Positions 7,137 through 15,539 of a stretch of 64,000 nucleotides of DNA are shown here, piece after piece (position 1 is the stretch's first letter; every line of letters starts with the position of its first letter). Under the pieces are notes generated by a model that searched no databases, was not told where the DNA came from, and worked only from the letters and a program-made list of their open reading frames with translations. The stretch comes from JANPJV01 sp031425695 (GTDB taxonomy: Bacteria > Pseudomonadota > Gammaproteobacteria > Xanthomonadales > SZUA-5). The stretch is from positions 1 through 64,000 of the forward strand of contig JANPJV010000076.1 in the NCBI GenBank assembly GCA_031425695.1, given 5' to 3'. A program made the translations under genes and the position numbers.

Positions 7137-8531
7137 ATGCCAGCCATCGCCTTCAGCCCCGAGCTCCTGCGTCGCTACGACCGCCCAGGTCCACGCTATA
7201 CCTCGTATCCGACGGCACCGCAGTTTCGCGGTGACTTCGGAGAAGACGAGTTGCGGGCCGCCGCGCTCGCCAGCAATGGCGACCCGATTCCCCGGCGGCT
7301 TTCGATTTATGGGCACATGCCGTTTTGCGTGAGCCCATGTTTTTACTGTGGCTGCAATCGAGTGATCACCCGGGATGTCGCGCGCGGCGAGCAGTACATC
7401 GAGCGCCTGTGCGAGGAGATCGATCTCACCGCGCCACTGTTCGATCGCGACCGCGAGGTGGTGCAACTGCATCTCGGCGGCGGCACGCCCAATTTCTTCA
7501 CGCCCGCGCAGATCGGTCGGCTGCTGTCGCGCCTGCGCGAGCGTTTCAGCTTCGCAGCGGCGGCGGATCTGGAGTGTTCGATCGAGCTTGATCCGCGCTT
7601 CATCACGGCGGACGAAGTCCACGCGCTCGCCGCTGCAGGCTTCAACCGGGCCAGCCTCGGCGTGCAGGATTTCGATCCCGCGGTGCAGGAGGCGATCAAT
7701 CGGGTGCAGGGCATCAAGGAGACCCGTGCGATCGTGGATGCGTGTCGCGCCAGTGGCATGGGGTCGGTCAACATCGATCTCATCTATGGGCTGCCACGCC
7801 AGGAACGCGAGAACTTCCGGCGCACGCTGGAAACGGTCATCGAGATGCGACCTGACCGCCTCGCCATCTATGGCTACGCACACATGCCGAAGCTGTTCAA
7901 GGCGCAGAAGCAGATCGAGGCTGAGGAGTTGCCGTCCGCCGAGGAGCGTCTCGCGTTGTTGCAACTGGCGATCAGCGAACTCGGCGCGGCCGGCTATCAC
8001 CATATCGGGATGGATCACTTCGCACTGCCGCACGATGATCTCGCGCAGGCGCTCGAGCGCGGTTCGCTGCAGCGCAATTTCATGGGTTATACGACCCACG
8101 CGCAGACCGACCTGATCGGGCTCGGCATCAGTGCGATCAGCCAGATCGGCGATACCTACAGCCAGAATCCGCGTGACCTCACTGGCTGGCAGGGCGCGGT
8201 CGAGAACGGCCGGCTGCCGGTATTCCGCGGCATGCGCATGAGCGGCGACGACCAGTTGCGTGCCGATGTCATCCAGCAGCTGATGTGCCAGGGCGAAGTC
8301 TTGATCGCGCCGCTCGAGCGCCGCCACGCCATCGCTTTTCGCTCCTATTTCGCGGATGCGCTCGCGCGCCTGGCCCCTTTGGTGGCGGACGGCCTGGTGA
8401 ATGTCCGCCACGACCGCATCCGGGTCAGCGGGCACGGGCGCCTGCTCCTACGTAATATCGCCATGTGCTTCGACCGTTATCTCGACCAGCCCGTGGCGAT
8501 CTTGCCACCCTCCTTCTCCCGTGCCATCTAG
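7137..8531 (+). CDS. hemN: Oxygen-independent coproporphyrinogen III oxidase
   Basis: A radical-SAM enzyme that decarboxylates coproporphyrinogen III to protoporphyrinogen IX without O2, needed for haem supply to NirK-associated cytochrome c, NorB and cbb3 oxidase under low oxygen. The 464-residue product has the HemN pattern C64-x3-C68-x2-C71-x-C73 (PFCVSPCFYCGC), the glycine-rich HLGGGTPNF, and the N-terminal RYDRPGPRYTSYPTA. ATG at 7137 is chosen over a TTG at 7089 because that TTG lies inside the FNR box. No Shine-Dalgarno is visible, which fits a leaderless message. It is followed at 14 nt by fnr. Confidence 0.95.
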   Translation: MPAIAFSPELLRRYDRPGPRYTSYPTAPQFRGDFGEDELRAAALASNGDPIPRRLSIYGHMPFCVSPCFYCGCNRVITRDVARGEQYIERLCEEIDLTAPLFDRDREVVQLHLGGGTPNFFTPAQIGRLLSRLRERFSFAAAADLECSIELDPRFITADEVHALAAAGFNRASLGVQDFDPAVQEAINRVQGIKETRAIVDACRASGMGSVNIDLIYGLPRQERENFRRTLETVIEMRPDRLAIYGYAHMPKLFKAQKQIEAEELPSAEERLALLQLAISELGAAGYHHIGMDHFALPHDDLAQALERGSLQRNFMGYTTHAQTDLIGLGISAISQIGDTYSQNPRDLTGWQGAVENGRLPVFRGMRMSGDDQLRADVIQQLMCQGEVLIAPLERRHAIAFRSYFADALARLAPLVADGLVNVRHDRIRVSGHGRLLLRNIAMCFDRYLDQPVAILPPSFSRAI

Positions 8532-8544
8532 TGCGAGGGTGGCT

Positions 8545-9297
8545 GTGAGCGCGCCGGCGTTCCCGCGCAGCGACGTGCGCATTCTCGCGGACGATGGCGA
8601 CGCCCTGCATTTCTGCTCGACCTGTGCGTTCTCGCAAGCCTGTATCGCCGAGGGCATGCACAAGCACGCACTGCTCGATCTGCATGTGCTGGTCGAGCAC
8701 GTCGGCCCGCTGCACGCCGGGGAACACATCTTTCGCGAGGGCGACCCGTTCGTCGCGATTGCCGCGGTGCGCGCTGGCACCGTCAAGACCTATGTGATTG
8801 ATCCGAACGGCGAGGAACAGGTACTCGGCTTCCATTTTCCAGGTGAGGTCATCGGCCTCAGCGCGATCGATGGCGACCGCTTTCCGTGCAGCGCGGTGGC
8901 GCTGGACACGGTCATGCTCTGCCGCTTCTCATTCCAGAAGATGGCACTGCTGGCCACCCGCGTCCCCGGCCTGCAGCGCCAGCTCTTTCGCCTGCTCAGC
9001 CGCGACATCGGCCGCGCTACGCTGCTCGCCGGCGACTGGGCCGCCGACCAGCGTATGGCGGCTTTCTTGCTGGCCATGTCGCGGCGCCTCTCCGAACGTG
9101 GTTTTTCCGCAGTGCGCTTCCAGCTGACCATGGCACGCACCGATATCGCCAATTACCTGCGCCTAGCCCCCGAAACCGTCAGCCGCGTGCTGCGGCGCTT
9201 TCAGGACGACGGGCTCCTGGTCATCGAGCGCCGCGAGGTGGAGATCGTCGACCAGCCCAGGCTGAATGCGTTGGCGGGGCCGGTGTTGCGGGATTAG
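8545..9297 (+). CDS. fnr: FNR/ANR-type oxygen-sensing regulator
   Basis: A 250-residue Crp/Fnr activator that carries a [4Fe-4S] cluster destroyed by O2. The cluster ligands are visible: C24, C27 and C33 in FCSTCAFSQAC, and C115 in RFPCSAVAL. The cyclic-nucleotide-binding fold runs from about residue 50 to 160. The recognition helix has E210-T-V-S-R214, the FNR-type specificity residues for TTGAT half-sites, which are found throughout this window. GTG at 8545 is chosen with GAGG 6 nt upstream; the frame is open to 8401 but that part overlaps hemN. It sits just downstream of hemN, the same order as in many gammaproteobacteria. Confidence 0.93.
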   Translation: MSAPAFPRSDVRILADDGDALHFCSTCAFSQACIAEGMHKHALLDLHVLVEHVGPLHAGEHIFREGDPFVAIAAVRAGTVKTYVIDPNGEEQVLGFHFPGEVIGLSAIDGDRFPCSAVALDTVMLCRFSFQKMALLATRVPGLQRQLFRLLSRDIGRATLLAGDWAADQRMAAFLLAMSRRLSERGFSAVRFQLTMARTDIANYLRLAPETVSRVLRRFQDDGLLVIERREVEIVDQPRLNALAGPVLRD

Positions 9298-9310
9298 GGG
9301 GCGGCTTTTA

Positions 9311-9450
9311 GTAGGTCACGTTGCGCCCGCCCGGTGCCCGGATCGATGGTACCGGACGTCGGGCGCTACGTGACACTCGCGCGAGGCATTGTCACGTAGC
9401 CCGATTTGATACAGCGAAAGCATGCGGATCGCGGGCGCAACGTGACCTAC
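9311..9450. repeat. Family A nested inverted repeat, copy 1
   Basis: Two hairpins back to back. The left arm GTCACGTTGCGCCCG pairs with CGGGCGCTACGTGAC, and a mirrored pair follows; the outer ends GTAGGTCACG and CGTGACCTAC also pair. It fills most of the fnr-norB gap. Related copies lie at 13506, 13969, 19304, 21048 and 25393. Confidence 0.8.
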
Positions 9451-9470
9451 GCCAGCCATTCGGAGGGCAT

Positions 9471-9500
9471 CCAAAGCGGCGCGGAGCGCCGCACTCCAAA
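9471..9500. repeat. Family D palindromic repeat, single copy
   Basis: AAAGCGGCGCGGAGCGCCGC followed by ACTCCAAA. The same 28-bp sequence stands at 18078-18105 and in inverted form at 17954-17979. Its core GGCGCGGAGCGCC folds back on itself. Confidence 0.7.
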
Positions 9501-9531
9501 CTGGTGCGGCCGTCTGGCATTTCACCCTCGC

Positions 9532-9545
9532 TTGATCCAGATCAT
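9532..9545. promoter_or_regulatory. FNR/DNR box of norB
   Basis: TTGATCCAGATCAT, 13 of 14 to the symmetric FNR/DNR site. At -41.5 it places the start of transcription at 9580, 19 nt before the norB ATG. Confidence 0.75.
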
Positions 9546-9598
9546 GGCCCCGCTCCCCCATCCGCTCGAACATGCGCTCAACCACCATGGAGAGCGTG

Positions 9599-11950
9599 AT
9601 GAGCATTACCCGAAAACTTTGGCTGGGCCTGAGCGCCCTGCTCGTGGTGTCCTTTTCGATTCTGCTGTGGGCCGGGACCGAGATTTTTCGCGTTGCGCCG
9701 CCGATGCCGGAGCGCGTGGTCAGTGTCGAGGGCGAACTGGTCTACAGCCGCGCCGATATCGAGCAGGGGCGGCAGGTCTGGCAATCGATCGGCGGCATGC
9801 AGCTGGGTTCCATTTGGGGCCATGGCAGTTACGTTGCGCCCGACTGGAGCGCCGATTGGCTGCACCGCGAAGCGGTCGACGTACTCGACCAGTGGGCCCG
9901 CAGCGAGTACGCCAGCGCCACCTATGCCCTGTTGAATGCCGAGCAGCAGGGAGCGCTGCGCGCGCGTCTGCGCGGGGTCATGCGCACCAATCGCTACGAC
10001 CAGGCAACGGCGACGATCACGCTGCCGCGCGAACGTGTAATTGCGGTCTCGAACGTGGCCGCGCACTACATCAGCCTGTTCGGCAACGATCCTGCGACGG
10101 CCGCCTTGCGCGAAGCCTATGCGATGAAGAACGACACGGTCGACACGCTGGAGCACCGGCGCGCGTTGACCGCCTTCATCTGGTGGACTGCGTGGGCGGC
10201 GGGGACTGAGCGCCCGGCCGATGCAACAGCGTCCGCGCACAGCGCAGACCCACCACAGGCAACAGCGGCCACAGCAGGCACGCCGGTCGCGGCTGCCGTC
10301 ACTTACACCAACAACTGGCCGAGCGAGCCGTTGATCGGCAACACGCCACCGCCGTCACTGTGGCTGTGGTCGGTGTTCAGCGTGTTGTTCCTGATTGCCG
10401 GCATCGGCGCGCTTGGCTGGTTCTACGCGGTCAGCCATGCCAACGAAGATCGTGACCACAAGCTGCCGGCGAGCGATCCATTCGCTGCGCTCAAGGTCAC
10501 CCCGTCCATGCGCGCGACTGCGAAGTATTTCTGGGTAGTGCTGGCGCTGTTCCTGACGCAGATTGCGCTCGGCGCGATCACCGCGCACTACCAGGTGGAA
10601 GGCCAGGAAGCCTACGGCTTTGCGCTCGCCGAATACCTGCCGTACTCGCTCGCGCGCACCTGGCACACGCAACTCGCGGTGCTGTGGATCGCGGTCGCGT
10701 GGCTCGCCACCGGCCTCTACATCGCGCCAGCGCTGTCGGGCCACGAGCCGAAATTCCAGCGGCTCGGCGTCAACTTCCTGTTCGTCAGCCTGCTCATCAT
10801 CGTCGTCGGCTCATTTGCCGGGCAGTGGCTCGCGGTGATGCAGAAGCTCGGCCTCGACAACAATTTCTGGTTCGGTCACCAGGGCTGGGAGTACGCGGAC
10901 ATGGGCCGCTTCTGGCAGTGGTATCTGTTCATCGGTCTGCTGCTGTGGCTGGGCCTGGTGGGGCGCTCACTGTGGCCGGTGCTGCGCGGGCCCGCACATG
11001 AGTCCAAATCGATCATCGCGCTGATGTTCCTGTCGACCGTCGCGATTGGCCTGTTCTTCGGCGCCGCGCTGATGTGGGGCGAGCACACGCATATCTCCGA
11101 AGTCGAATACTGGCGCTGGTGGCTGGTGCACTTGTGGGTGGAAGGCTTCTTCGAGGTGTTCGCGGCAGCGGTAATGGCACTGATCTTCACCCGCCTCGGT
11201 TTGATCAAGACCTCCACCGCGACCGTGGCCGTGCTGTTCGCCACAATCATCTTCATGGCCGGCGGCGTGCTCGGGACTTTGCATCACCTCTACTTCGTCG
11301 GCACGCCGACCGCTGTGGTTGCGCTCGGCGCCAGCTTCAGCGCGCTCGAAGTGGTGCCGCTCGCCTTCATCGGCTTCGAGGCCTACCACACCTACAAGCT
11401 CGGACAGGCAACGCCGTGGATGGCACGCTACAAGTGGCCGATCCTGTTCTTCGTCGCGGTCTCGTTCTGGAACCTCGTCGGCGCCGGCCTGTTCGGTTTC
11501 TTGATCAACCCGCCGGTCTCGCTGTACTACATGCAGGGCTTGAACCTCACCGCCCTGCATGGACACACTGCGCTGTTCGGCGTCTACGGCATGCTCGGCA
11601 TCGCGCTCATGCTGTTCTGTCTGCGCGGTCTGCGCGGGCAGATGGTCTGGGACGCGCGCCCACTGAAGGTGGCGTTCTGGTCGCTCAACATCGGCCTGAC
11701 GCTGATGGCCTTGCTGACCCTGCTGCCGATCGGCGTGCTGCAACTGATCGCCGCAATCAGCCACGGCTACGCCTACGCACGCTCCGCCGATTTCATGCAG
11801 CAGCCGCTGATCGAGCTGCTGGTGTGGATGCGCGTTCCGGGCGACACCATCTTCAGCTTCGGGGCGCTGGCACTGGCGTGGTTCGTATTGCGCCTTTGGG
11901 TGGCACCGAAACGGGAGGCGGTGGTGGCGGGGGAGGTGGTGCCGTCGTAG
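9599..11950 (+). CDS. norB: Quinol-dependent nitric oxide reductase (qNOR)
   Basis: An inner-membrane, single-subunit NO reductase that takes electrons from quinol and forms N2O. At 783 residues it has the qNOR N-terminal extension with the cytochrome c-like fold but without haem (IGGMQLGSIWGHGSYVAPDW), then about 12-14 helices. Histidine ligands for haems and FeB appear in RTWHTQLAVLW, HLWVEGFFEVF (with the conserved Glu), GTLHHLYF and TALHGHTALFG. ATG 9599 has GGAGAG upstream; ATGs at 9572 and 9587 are possible. A loop of about 27 Ala/Thr-rich residues near residue 205-230 is longer than usual in this family. It is followed by repeat family B and nnrS. Confidence 0.95.
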   Translation: MSITRKLWLGLSALLVVSFSILLWAGTEIFRVAPPMPERVVSVEGELVYSRADIEQGRQVWQSIGGMQLGSIWGHGSYVAPDWSADWLHREAVDVLDQWARSEYASATYALLNAEQQGALRARLRGVMRTNRYDQATATITLPRERVIAVSNVAAHYISLFGNDPATAALREAYAMKNDTVDTLEHRRALTAFIWWTAWAAGTERPADATASAHSADPPQATAATAGTPVAAAVTYTNNWPSEPLIGNTPPPSLWLWSVFSVLFLIAGIGALGWFYAVSHANEDRDHKLPASDPFAALKVTPSMRATAKYFWVVLALFLTQIALGAITAHYQVEGQEAYGFALAEYLPYSLARTWHTQLAVLWIAVAWLATGLYIAPALSGHEPKFQRLGVNFLFVSLLIIVVGSFAGQWLAVMQKLGLDNNFWFGHQGWEYADMGRFWQWYLFIGLLLWLGLVGRSLWPVLRGPAHESKSIIALMFLSTVAIGLFFGAALMWGEHTHISEVEYWRWWLVHLWVEGFFEVFAAAVMALIFTRLGLIKTSTATVAVLFATIIFMAGGVLGTLHHLYFVGTPTAVVALGASFSALEVVPLAFIGFEAYHTYKLGQATPWMARYKWPILFFVAVSFWNLVGAGLFGFLINPPVSLYYMQGLNLTALHGHTALFGVYGMLGIALMLFCLRGLRGQMVWDARPLKVAFWSLNIGLTLMALLTLLPIGVLQLIAAISHGYAYARSADFMQQPLIELLVWMRVPGDTIFSFGALALAWFVLRLWVAPKREAVVAGEVVPS

Positions 11951-11965
11951 GTCCAACTTGGCTTG

Positions 11966-12225
11966 CGTGGGTTCGGACCTTGTCCGAACGCTTTTGCTCA
12001 CCAAGAGCGTCCGGACAAGGTCCGGACCCACGTACGGCAAGGAAAGCTCGCTTTTACTCACCAAGAGCGTCCGGACAAGGTCCGGACCCACGTACGGCAA
12101 GGAAAGCTCACTTTTGCTCACCAAGAGCGTCCGGACAAGGTCCGGACCCACGTAAGGCAACAAAAGTTCGTGCTCCCATCGTGTCGCGCCTGAGCCGAGA
12201 GCGTCCGACAAGGTCCGGCACGTGG
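11966..12225. repeat. Family B: tandem 60-bp units with TCCGGAC palindromes
   Basis: An inverted leading copy GTTCGGAC-CTT-GTCCGAAC (11971-11989) is followed by 60-bp units beginning at 12001, 12061 and 12121, the last one partial, and a decayed unit near 12198. Each contains TCCGGAC-AAG-GTCCGGA. The units differ by only one to two bases, so amplification is recent. Single copies sit inside ccoQ (21994) and ccoI (27101). The stretch is otherwise non-coding; frames across it are repeat translations. Confidence 0.85.
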
Positions 12226-12252
12226 ATACCGGCCTCACCCATCCATCGCCCT

Positions 12253-12270
12253 CGCGGGCGCAACGTGACC
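12253..12270. repeat. Family A half-arm touching the nnrS start
   Basis: CGCGGGCGCAACGTGACC is the right arm of a family A element. It ends one base before the nnrS ATG and therefore replaces the usual ribosome-binding site region. Confidence 0.55.
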
Positions 12271-12271
12271 C

Positions 12272-13501
12272 ATGAACGAATCTACGATCCCTGTCGCCCC
12301 ACCACTTTCGCTCCGCCTGCTCGGCGCCGCCCCGCATCGTCTGCTGTTCTTCATCGGCGCGAGCAATCTGCTGCTGGCGATGGCTTGGTGGGCGGGCTGG
12401 CTGGTGGCACGACGCGCCGGCATCGTCATGGAAAGCCCGGCGCTGGCAGCAGGCTGGCTGCATGCCTATGTCATGCAGTACCAGATGCTACCGAGCTTCA
12501 TCTTCGGATTCTTGCTGACTGTTTTTCCCAGATGGATGGGATTGCCCGAGCTGCAGCGCTGGCGCTATGCGCCGGTCGGCATCGGGCTCTTTGGTGGTCA
12601 GGTCGCGACCTTGCTCGGTGCGGTCGGTTGGGAGGCGGGCATCACCGTCGGCTGGTGGATGAGCCTGGCGGGTTGGATTTCCGGCCTGGCCGCGCTGCTG
12701 CCGCTGCTGTGGCGCGAAACCGGCAAGACCTGGCACGCGCGCTCATGCGCCCTCGCGCTCGTCCTGGGACTGTTCGGCCTGGTCTGTCTTGGCGCGTTCC
12801 TGCACGGCGCGCCGGCCCTGTGGCTGTTCTCCAGTATCAAGATCGGCAGCTTTGGATTGCTGCTGCCGATCTACCTGACCGTTGCGCATCGCATGTTTCC
12901 GTTCTTCGCGTCGAACGTGGTGACCGGCTATGTTGCGTGGCGACCGCTGTGGCTGCTTGGCGCGTTCTGGGGGCTGTGCCTGCTGCACCTGGTGCTGGAA
13001 CTGGTACACGCCTACCAATGGCTGTGGGCTAGCGACCTGCCGCTGCTCGGACTGTCGCTGTTGGCCTGCTGGCGCTGGTGGCCGCGTGGTCCGCAACCAG
13101 CGCTTCTACGCGTGCTCTTCCTTGGGTTGTTGTGGCTGCCCATCAGCTTCGCGCTGTATTCATCGCAAACCTTGATCTACCTCTTCACCGGCATCTTTGC
13201 GCTCGGCCGTGCCCCCGCGCACGCGCTGTTCGTCGGCTTTTTCGGCAGCGTGCTGGTGGCGATGGTCACGCGGGTGACGCAGGGACATTCAGGCCGGCCC
13301 TTGAGCCTGCCACCGATAGCAGTCTTTGCGTTCGCGGCCATCCAGGTCGTCGCCGTGCTCCGCGTCGGTGCCGAGCTCATGAAAGACGGGCCGCTGTGGC
13401 AGGCGGTCGCGGCGGTCGGCTGGCTGATCGCCTTGGGGCCCTGGGTGGCGTGGCTGGGTGGCATTTATCTGCGCGCGCGTGTTGATGGGAAACCGGGATA
13501 A
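12272..13501 (+). CDS. nnrS: NnrS family haem-copper membrane protein
   Basis: A 409-residue inner-membrane protein with about 12 helices. NnrS proteins bind haem and copper and lower nitrosative stress during denitrification. Family motifs are clear: LTVAHRMFPFF near residue 205 and VTRVTQGHSGRPL near 335, both with conserved histidines. It lies downstream of norB, separated by repeat arrays, and upstream of a SirB2-like gene; a shared function in NO handling is likely. There is no clear Shine-Dalgarno because a family A arm abuts the start. Confidence 0.92.
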   Translation: MNESTIPVAPPLSLRLLGAAPHRLLFFIGASNLLLAMAWWAGWLVARRAGIVMESPALAAGWLHAYVMQYQMLPSFIFGFLLTVFPRWMGLPELQRWRYAPVGIGLFGGQVATLLGAVGWEAGITVGWWMSLAGWISGLAALLPLLWRETGKTWHARSCALALVLGLFGLVCLGAFLHGAPALWLFSSIKIGSFGLLLPIYLTVAHRMFPFFASNVVTGYVAWRPLWLLGAFWGLCLLHLVLELVHAYQWLWASDLPLLGLSLLACWRWWPRGPQPALLRVLFLGLLWLPISFALYSSQTLIYLFTGIFALGRAPAHALFVGFFGSVLVAMVTRVTQGHSGRPLSLPPIAVFAFAAIQVVAVLRVGAELMKDGPLWQAVAAVGWLIALGPWVAWLGGIYLRARVDGKPG

Positions 13502-13505
13502 ACCC

Positions 13506-13540
13506 GTCAAGTAGCCCGCTTCGCGGGCAACATGACCTAC
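13506..13540. repeat. Family A half-element
   Basis: GTCAAGTAGCCCGC-TTC-GCGGGCAACATGACCTAC is one hairpin of family A, placed 14 bp before the SirB2-like start. It uses the AAGTAG/CAACAT subtype also seen at 13969 and 25438. Confidence 0.7.
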
Positions 13541-13554
13541 GAAAGCGAGGATCC

Positions 13555-13959
13555 ATGATCGAGTTCTACCCGCAGATCAAATCGGTCCATATCGGCGCGG
13601 TGATCGCCAGCGGCGGGTTGTTCCTGTTGCGCGGGATGCTGGTGCAATTGGGACGTGACGGCTTCGCCATGGCGGCGCCCGTGCGCTACCTCAGCTACAC
13701 CATCGATTGCGTGCTGCTGACGGCGGCGCTGATGTTGCTGACGATCCTGCCGAAGGAGCTGTTCGCCAATGGCTGGTTGTGGGTGAAGATCGGGCTGCTG
13801 GTGGTGTACATCGTGCTCGGCACATTCGCGCTCAAGCGCGGACGCACGCCGCGGGTCCGGCTGGTTTGTTATGTGCTGGCGCTCACGGCCTTTGGATTCA
13901 TGCTGACGGTGGCGCGGGGGCACCATCCGCTGGGGGTGTTGGCGGCGTGGTTGGGGTGA
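13555..13959 (+). CDS. SirB2 family membrane protein
   Basis: A 134-residue inner-membrane protein with four helices. KSVHIGAVIASGGLFLLRG at the N terminus and the closing TVARGHHPLG are typical of SirB2 proteins, whose biochemical role is unknown; relatives occur beside nnrS and nor genes. A GAAAGCGAGGATCC stretch before ATG 13555 gives a GAGG ribosome-binding site. Family A elements flank it on both sides. Confidence 0.8.
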   Translation: MIEFYPQIKSVHIGAVIASGGLFLLRGMLVQLGRDGFAMAAPVRYLSYTIDCVLLTAALMLLTILPKELFANGWLWVKIGLLVVYIVLGTFALKRGRTPRVRLVCYVLALTAFGFMLTVARGHHPLGVLAAWLG

Positions 13960-13968
13960 GCGTTGGAC

Positions 13969-14066
13969 GTAGGTCATGTTGCCCGCGCCAGCGGGCTACT
14001 TGACGCTTTGGCGGTCGCCCCGTTCAACAGCCGTCAAGTAGCCCGCTGCGCGGGCAACATGATTAC
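13969..14066. repeat. Family A nested inverted repeat, copy 3
   Basis: Two hairpins with GTAGGTCATGTTGCCCGC and GCGGGCTACTTGAC arms, then GTCAAGTAGCCCGC and GCGGGCAACATGATTAC. It lies between the convergent SirB2-like and porin genes, where it may also act as a terminator. Confidence 0.8.
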
Positions 14067-14089
14067 GAGAGCATTTCTCTAAGCGTCGA

Positions 14090-15313
14090 TCACAAAACCC
14101 ACTCGAGCTGCAACCACAGCTTGGTCGTATTACGCCCGAAACCCTCGCTGCGGTAATCGGCCAGCTTGAGCATTCCGGTCAACTTCTCGCCCACCGGAAA
14201 GCTCAGTGACGCGTCCCACTCTGTGCCATACCGCGCATTGCCCTGGTCGGCGCGGTAGTCGTGCCAGGCCAGCGCCCATTTCATCTTTGACGACAGCTCG
14301 CCGGTGCCCACGGCGCCGCCGGTGCCGAGGTAACGATCCTCGAGACCTCCCGCGGGGGTGACGAGAAACTTGTCGGCCCAGCCATTGAACGCATGCAAGG
14401 TTGCCAGCGGTGTCTGCAGGGCGTGGCGTCCATTGCCGCCGAGGTGTTCCCAGCCGGCGCGCCAGGTCAGACCTGCCTGGGTCCAGCTGGGCTCGAGCAG
14501 CCAGTAGGAATGGGTGAAATCGAGTGGATTGTCGGCGTGCTCGCGCTGGCTGGCAGCCTCGACGCGCCAGCCCAGTCCCTTGCCTTCAACGACGCGACTT
14601 CCGGTCCAGCGCGCACCGATGGTCAGCGTCGAGGCGGCAGCTACATCCTGATCGTCATGTGCGATCAGATAGCCGCCGAATTGCTGCGTTCCGTGAGCAA
14701 ACCCGGCATCGAATACATGCGTGCCGAGATCGCGCTCGCGTGATTGCCGGTCGAGGGCGTCGTCGCCATTGCTGCGATGCACGCGGTCGATCCAGAAGTA
14801 GCGCGCAGTCCACGCGGCCGTCGGTTTCCATTCGGCCGCGATCGCGTCAAAGGTCTGCTCGTTCTGGCGCCAGCCGCCATTGCCGACCCAGCGCTGGTTG
14901 TCGAGCAGGACCCGCTGGCGCCCGAGCGTGCTGGCCAGTTGCGGGTTCCGCCAGCTCACCCAGGCCTGGTTGAGCTCCGCGCCTTCAGGATCGACGATGC
15001 TCGGGAACGCAGTCTCGCCATTGGCGCCACTGTTGTACTCGTCACCCAGCGCGGCGATGGCTTCGCCTTCGATCAGAGCGCTCCAGCCGGGCGCCGGGTT
15101 GGCACGAACGCCGACCCGCAGGCGCAAGGTCTGGGCGGCAGCCTCGCGCGCAAAGCTGGCGTCGTCGACCGACTCGTGGCGCAACCGCACATTCGCTTCC
15201 ATGGCCCAGGGCGGCGCCGCCGCAATCGGCGGCGTCGTCTGCGCGCACGCAACGGTGGCGAGACTGGACAGCACTGCACCAGCAAGTAATCGCTGGATTG
15301 GAATCTTGCTCAT
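14090..15313 (-). CDS. Outer-membrane porin of the alginate-export type
   Basis: A 407-residue outer-membrane beta-barrel protein. A signal peptide ends at VACAQ. Features of the Alginate_exp family follow: ANVRLRHESVDD, alternating strands, the motif GRQRVLLDNQRWVGN, and a terminal strand ending LQLEWVL. Such porins are often found next to denitrification genes and may pass nitrate, nitrite or organic anions; the substrate cannot be read from sequence. It is divergent from nirK, and a near-match FNR site lies 58-71 nt upstream of ATG 15313 (AAGGAGA ribosome-binding site). Confidence 0.8.
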   Translation of the reverse strand: MSKIPIQRLLAGAVLSSLATVACAQTTPPIAAAPPWAMEANVRLRHESVDDASFAREAAAQTLRLRVGVRANPAPGWSALIEGEAIAALGDEYNSGANGETAFPSIVDPEGAELNQAWVSWRNPQLASTLGRQRVLLDNQRWVGNGGWRQNEQTFDAIAAEWKPTAAWTARYFWIDRVHRSNGDDALDRQSRERDLGTHVFDAGFAHGTQQFGGYLIAHDDQDVAAASTLTIGARWTGSRVVEGKGLGWRVEAASQREHADNPLDFTHSYWLLEPSWTQAGLTWRAGWEHLGGNGRHALQTPLATLHAFNGWADKFLVTPAGGLEDRYLGTGGAVGTGELSSKMKWALAWHDYRADQGNARYGTEWDASLSFPVGEKLTGMLKLADYRSEGFGRNTTKLWLQLEWVL

Positions 15314-15370
15314 CTGCGCTTCTCCTTAAGTCCGTGAGCTCAAGAATCGGCGTAGGTGTCGTGACGCGCC

Positions 15371-15384
15371 TTGACTTGGGTCAG
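15371..15384. promoter_or_regulatory. Degenerate FNR/DNR box facing the porin
   Basis: TTGACTTGGGTCAG keeps TTGAC and TCA of the consensus. At -41.5 on the minus strand it gives a start at 15336, 23 nt before the porin ATG, the same spacing as the other genes in this window. Confidence 0.45.
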
Positions 15385-15461
15385 GTCCGATTGACGATCG
15401 CTTGGATCACGCCACGGCGACGGCAGGTGGCGCACACACGATCGAGCGGAACCGCGGCGGG

Positions 15462-15475
15462 TTGACTTGGATCAA
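15462..15475. promoter_or_regulatory. FNR/DNR box of nirK
   Basis: TTGACTTGGATCAA, full match. Centre 15468.5 at -41.5 gives a start near 15510 and a 30-nt leader to the nirK ATG. Confidence 0.8.
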
Positions 15476-15539
15476 GGCGGCTGGACCGGCTGACACGCAA
15501 TCTTCGCTCACGGTCTTTTGGGTCACAGTCGAGGAAACC

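Noticed and set aside
12001..12160. Possible CRISPR-like array
   Set aside because: Units are contiguous 60-bp repeats without unique spacers, and no cas genes are present.
11958..12193. Open frames across the 60-bp repeats after norB
   Set aside because: They only translate the repeat units (repeated ERPDKVRTHVRQ-like text) and have no ribosome-binding site or family.
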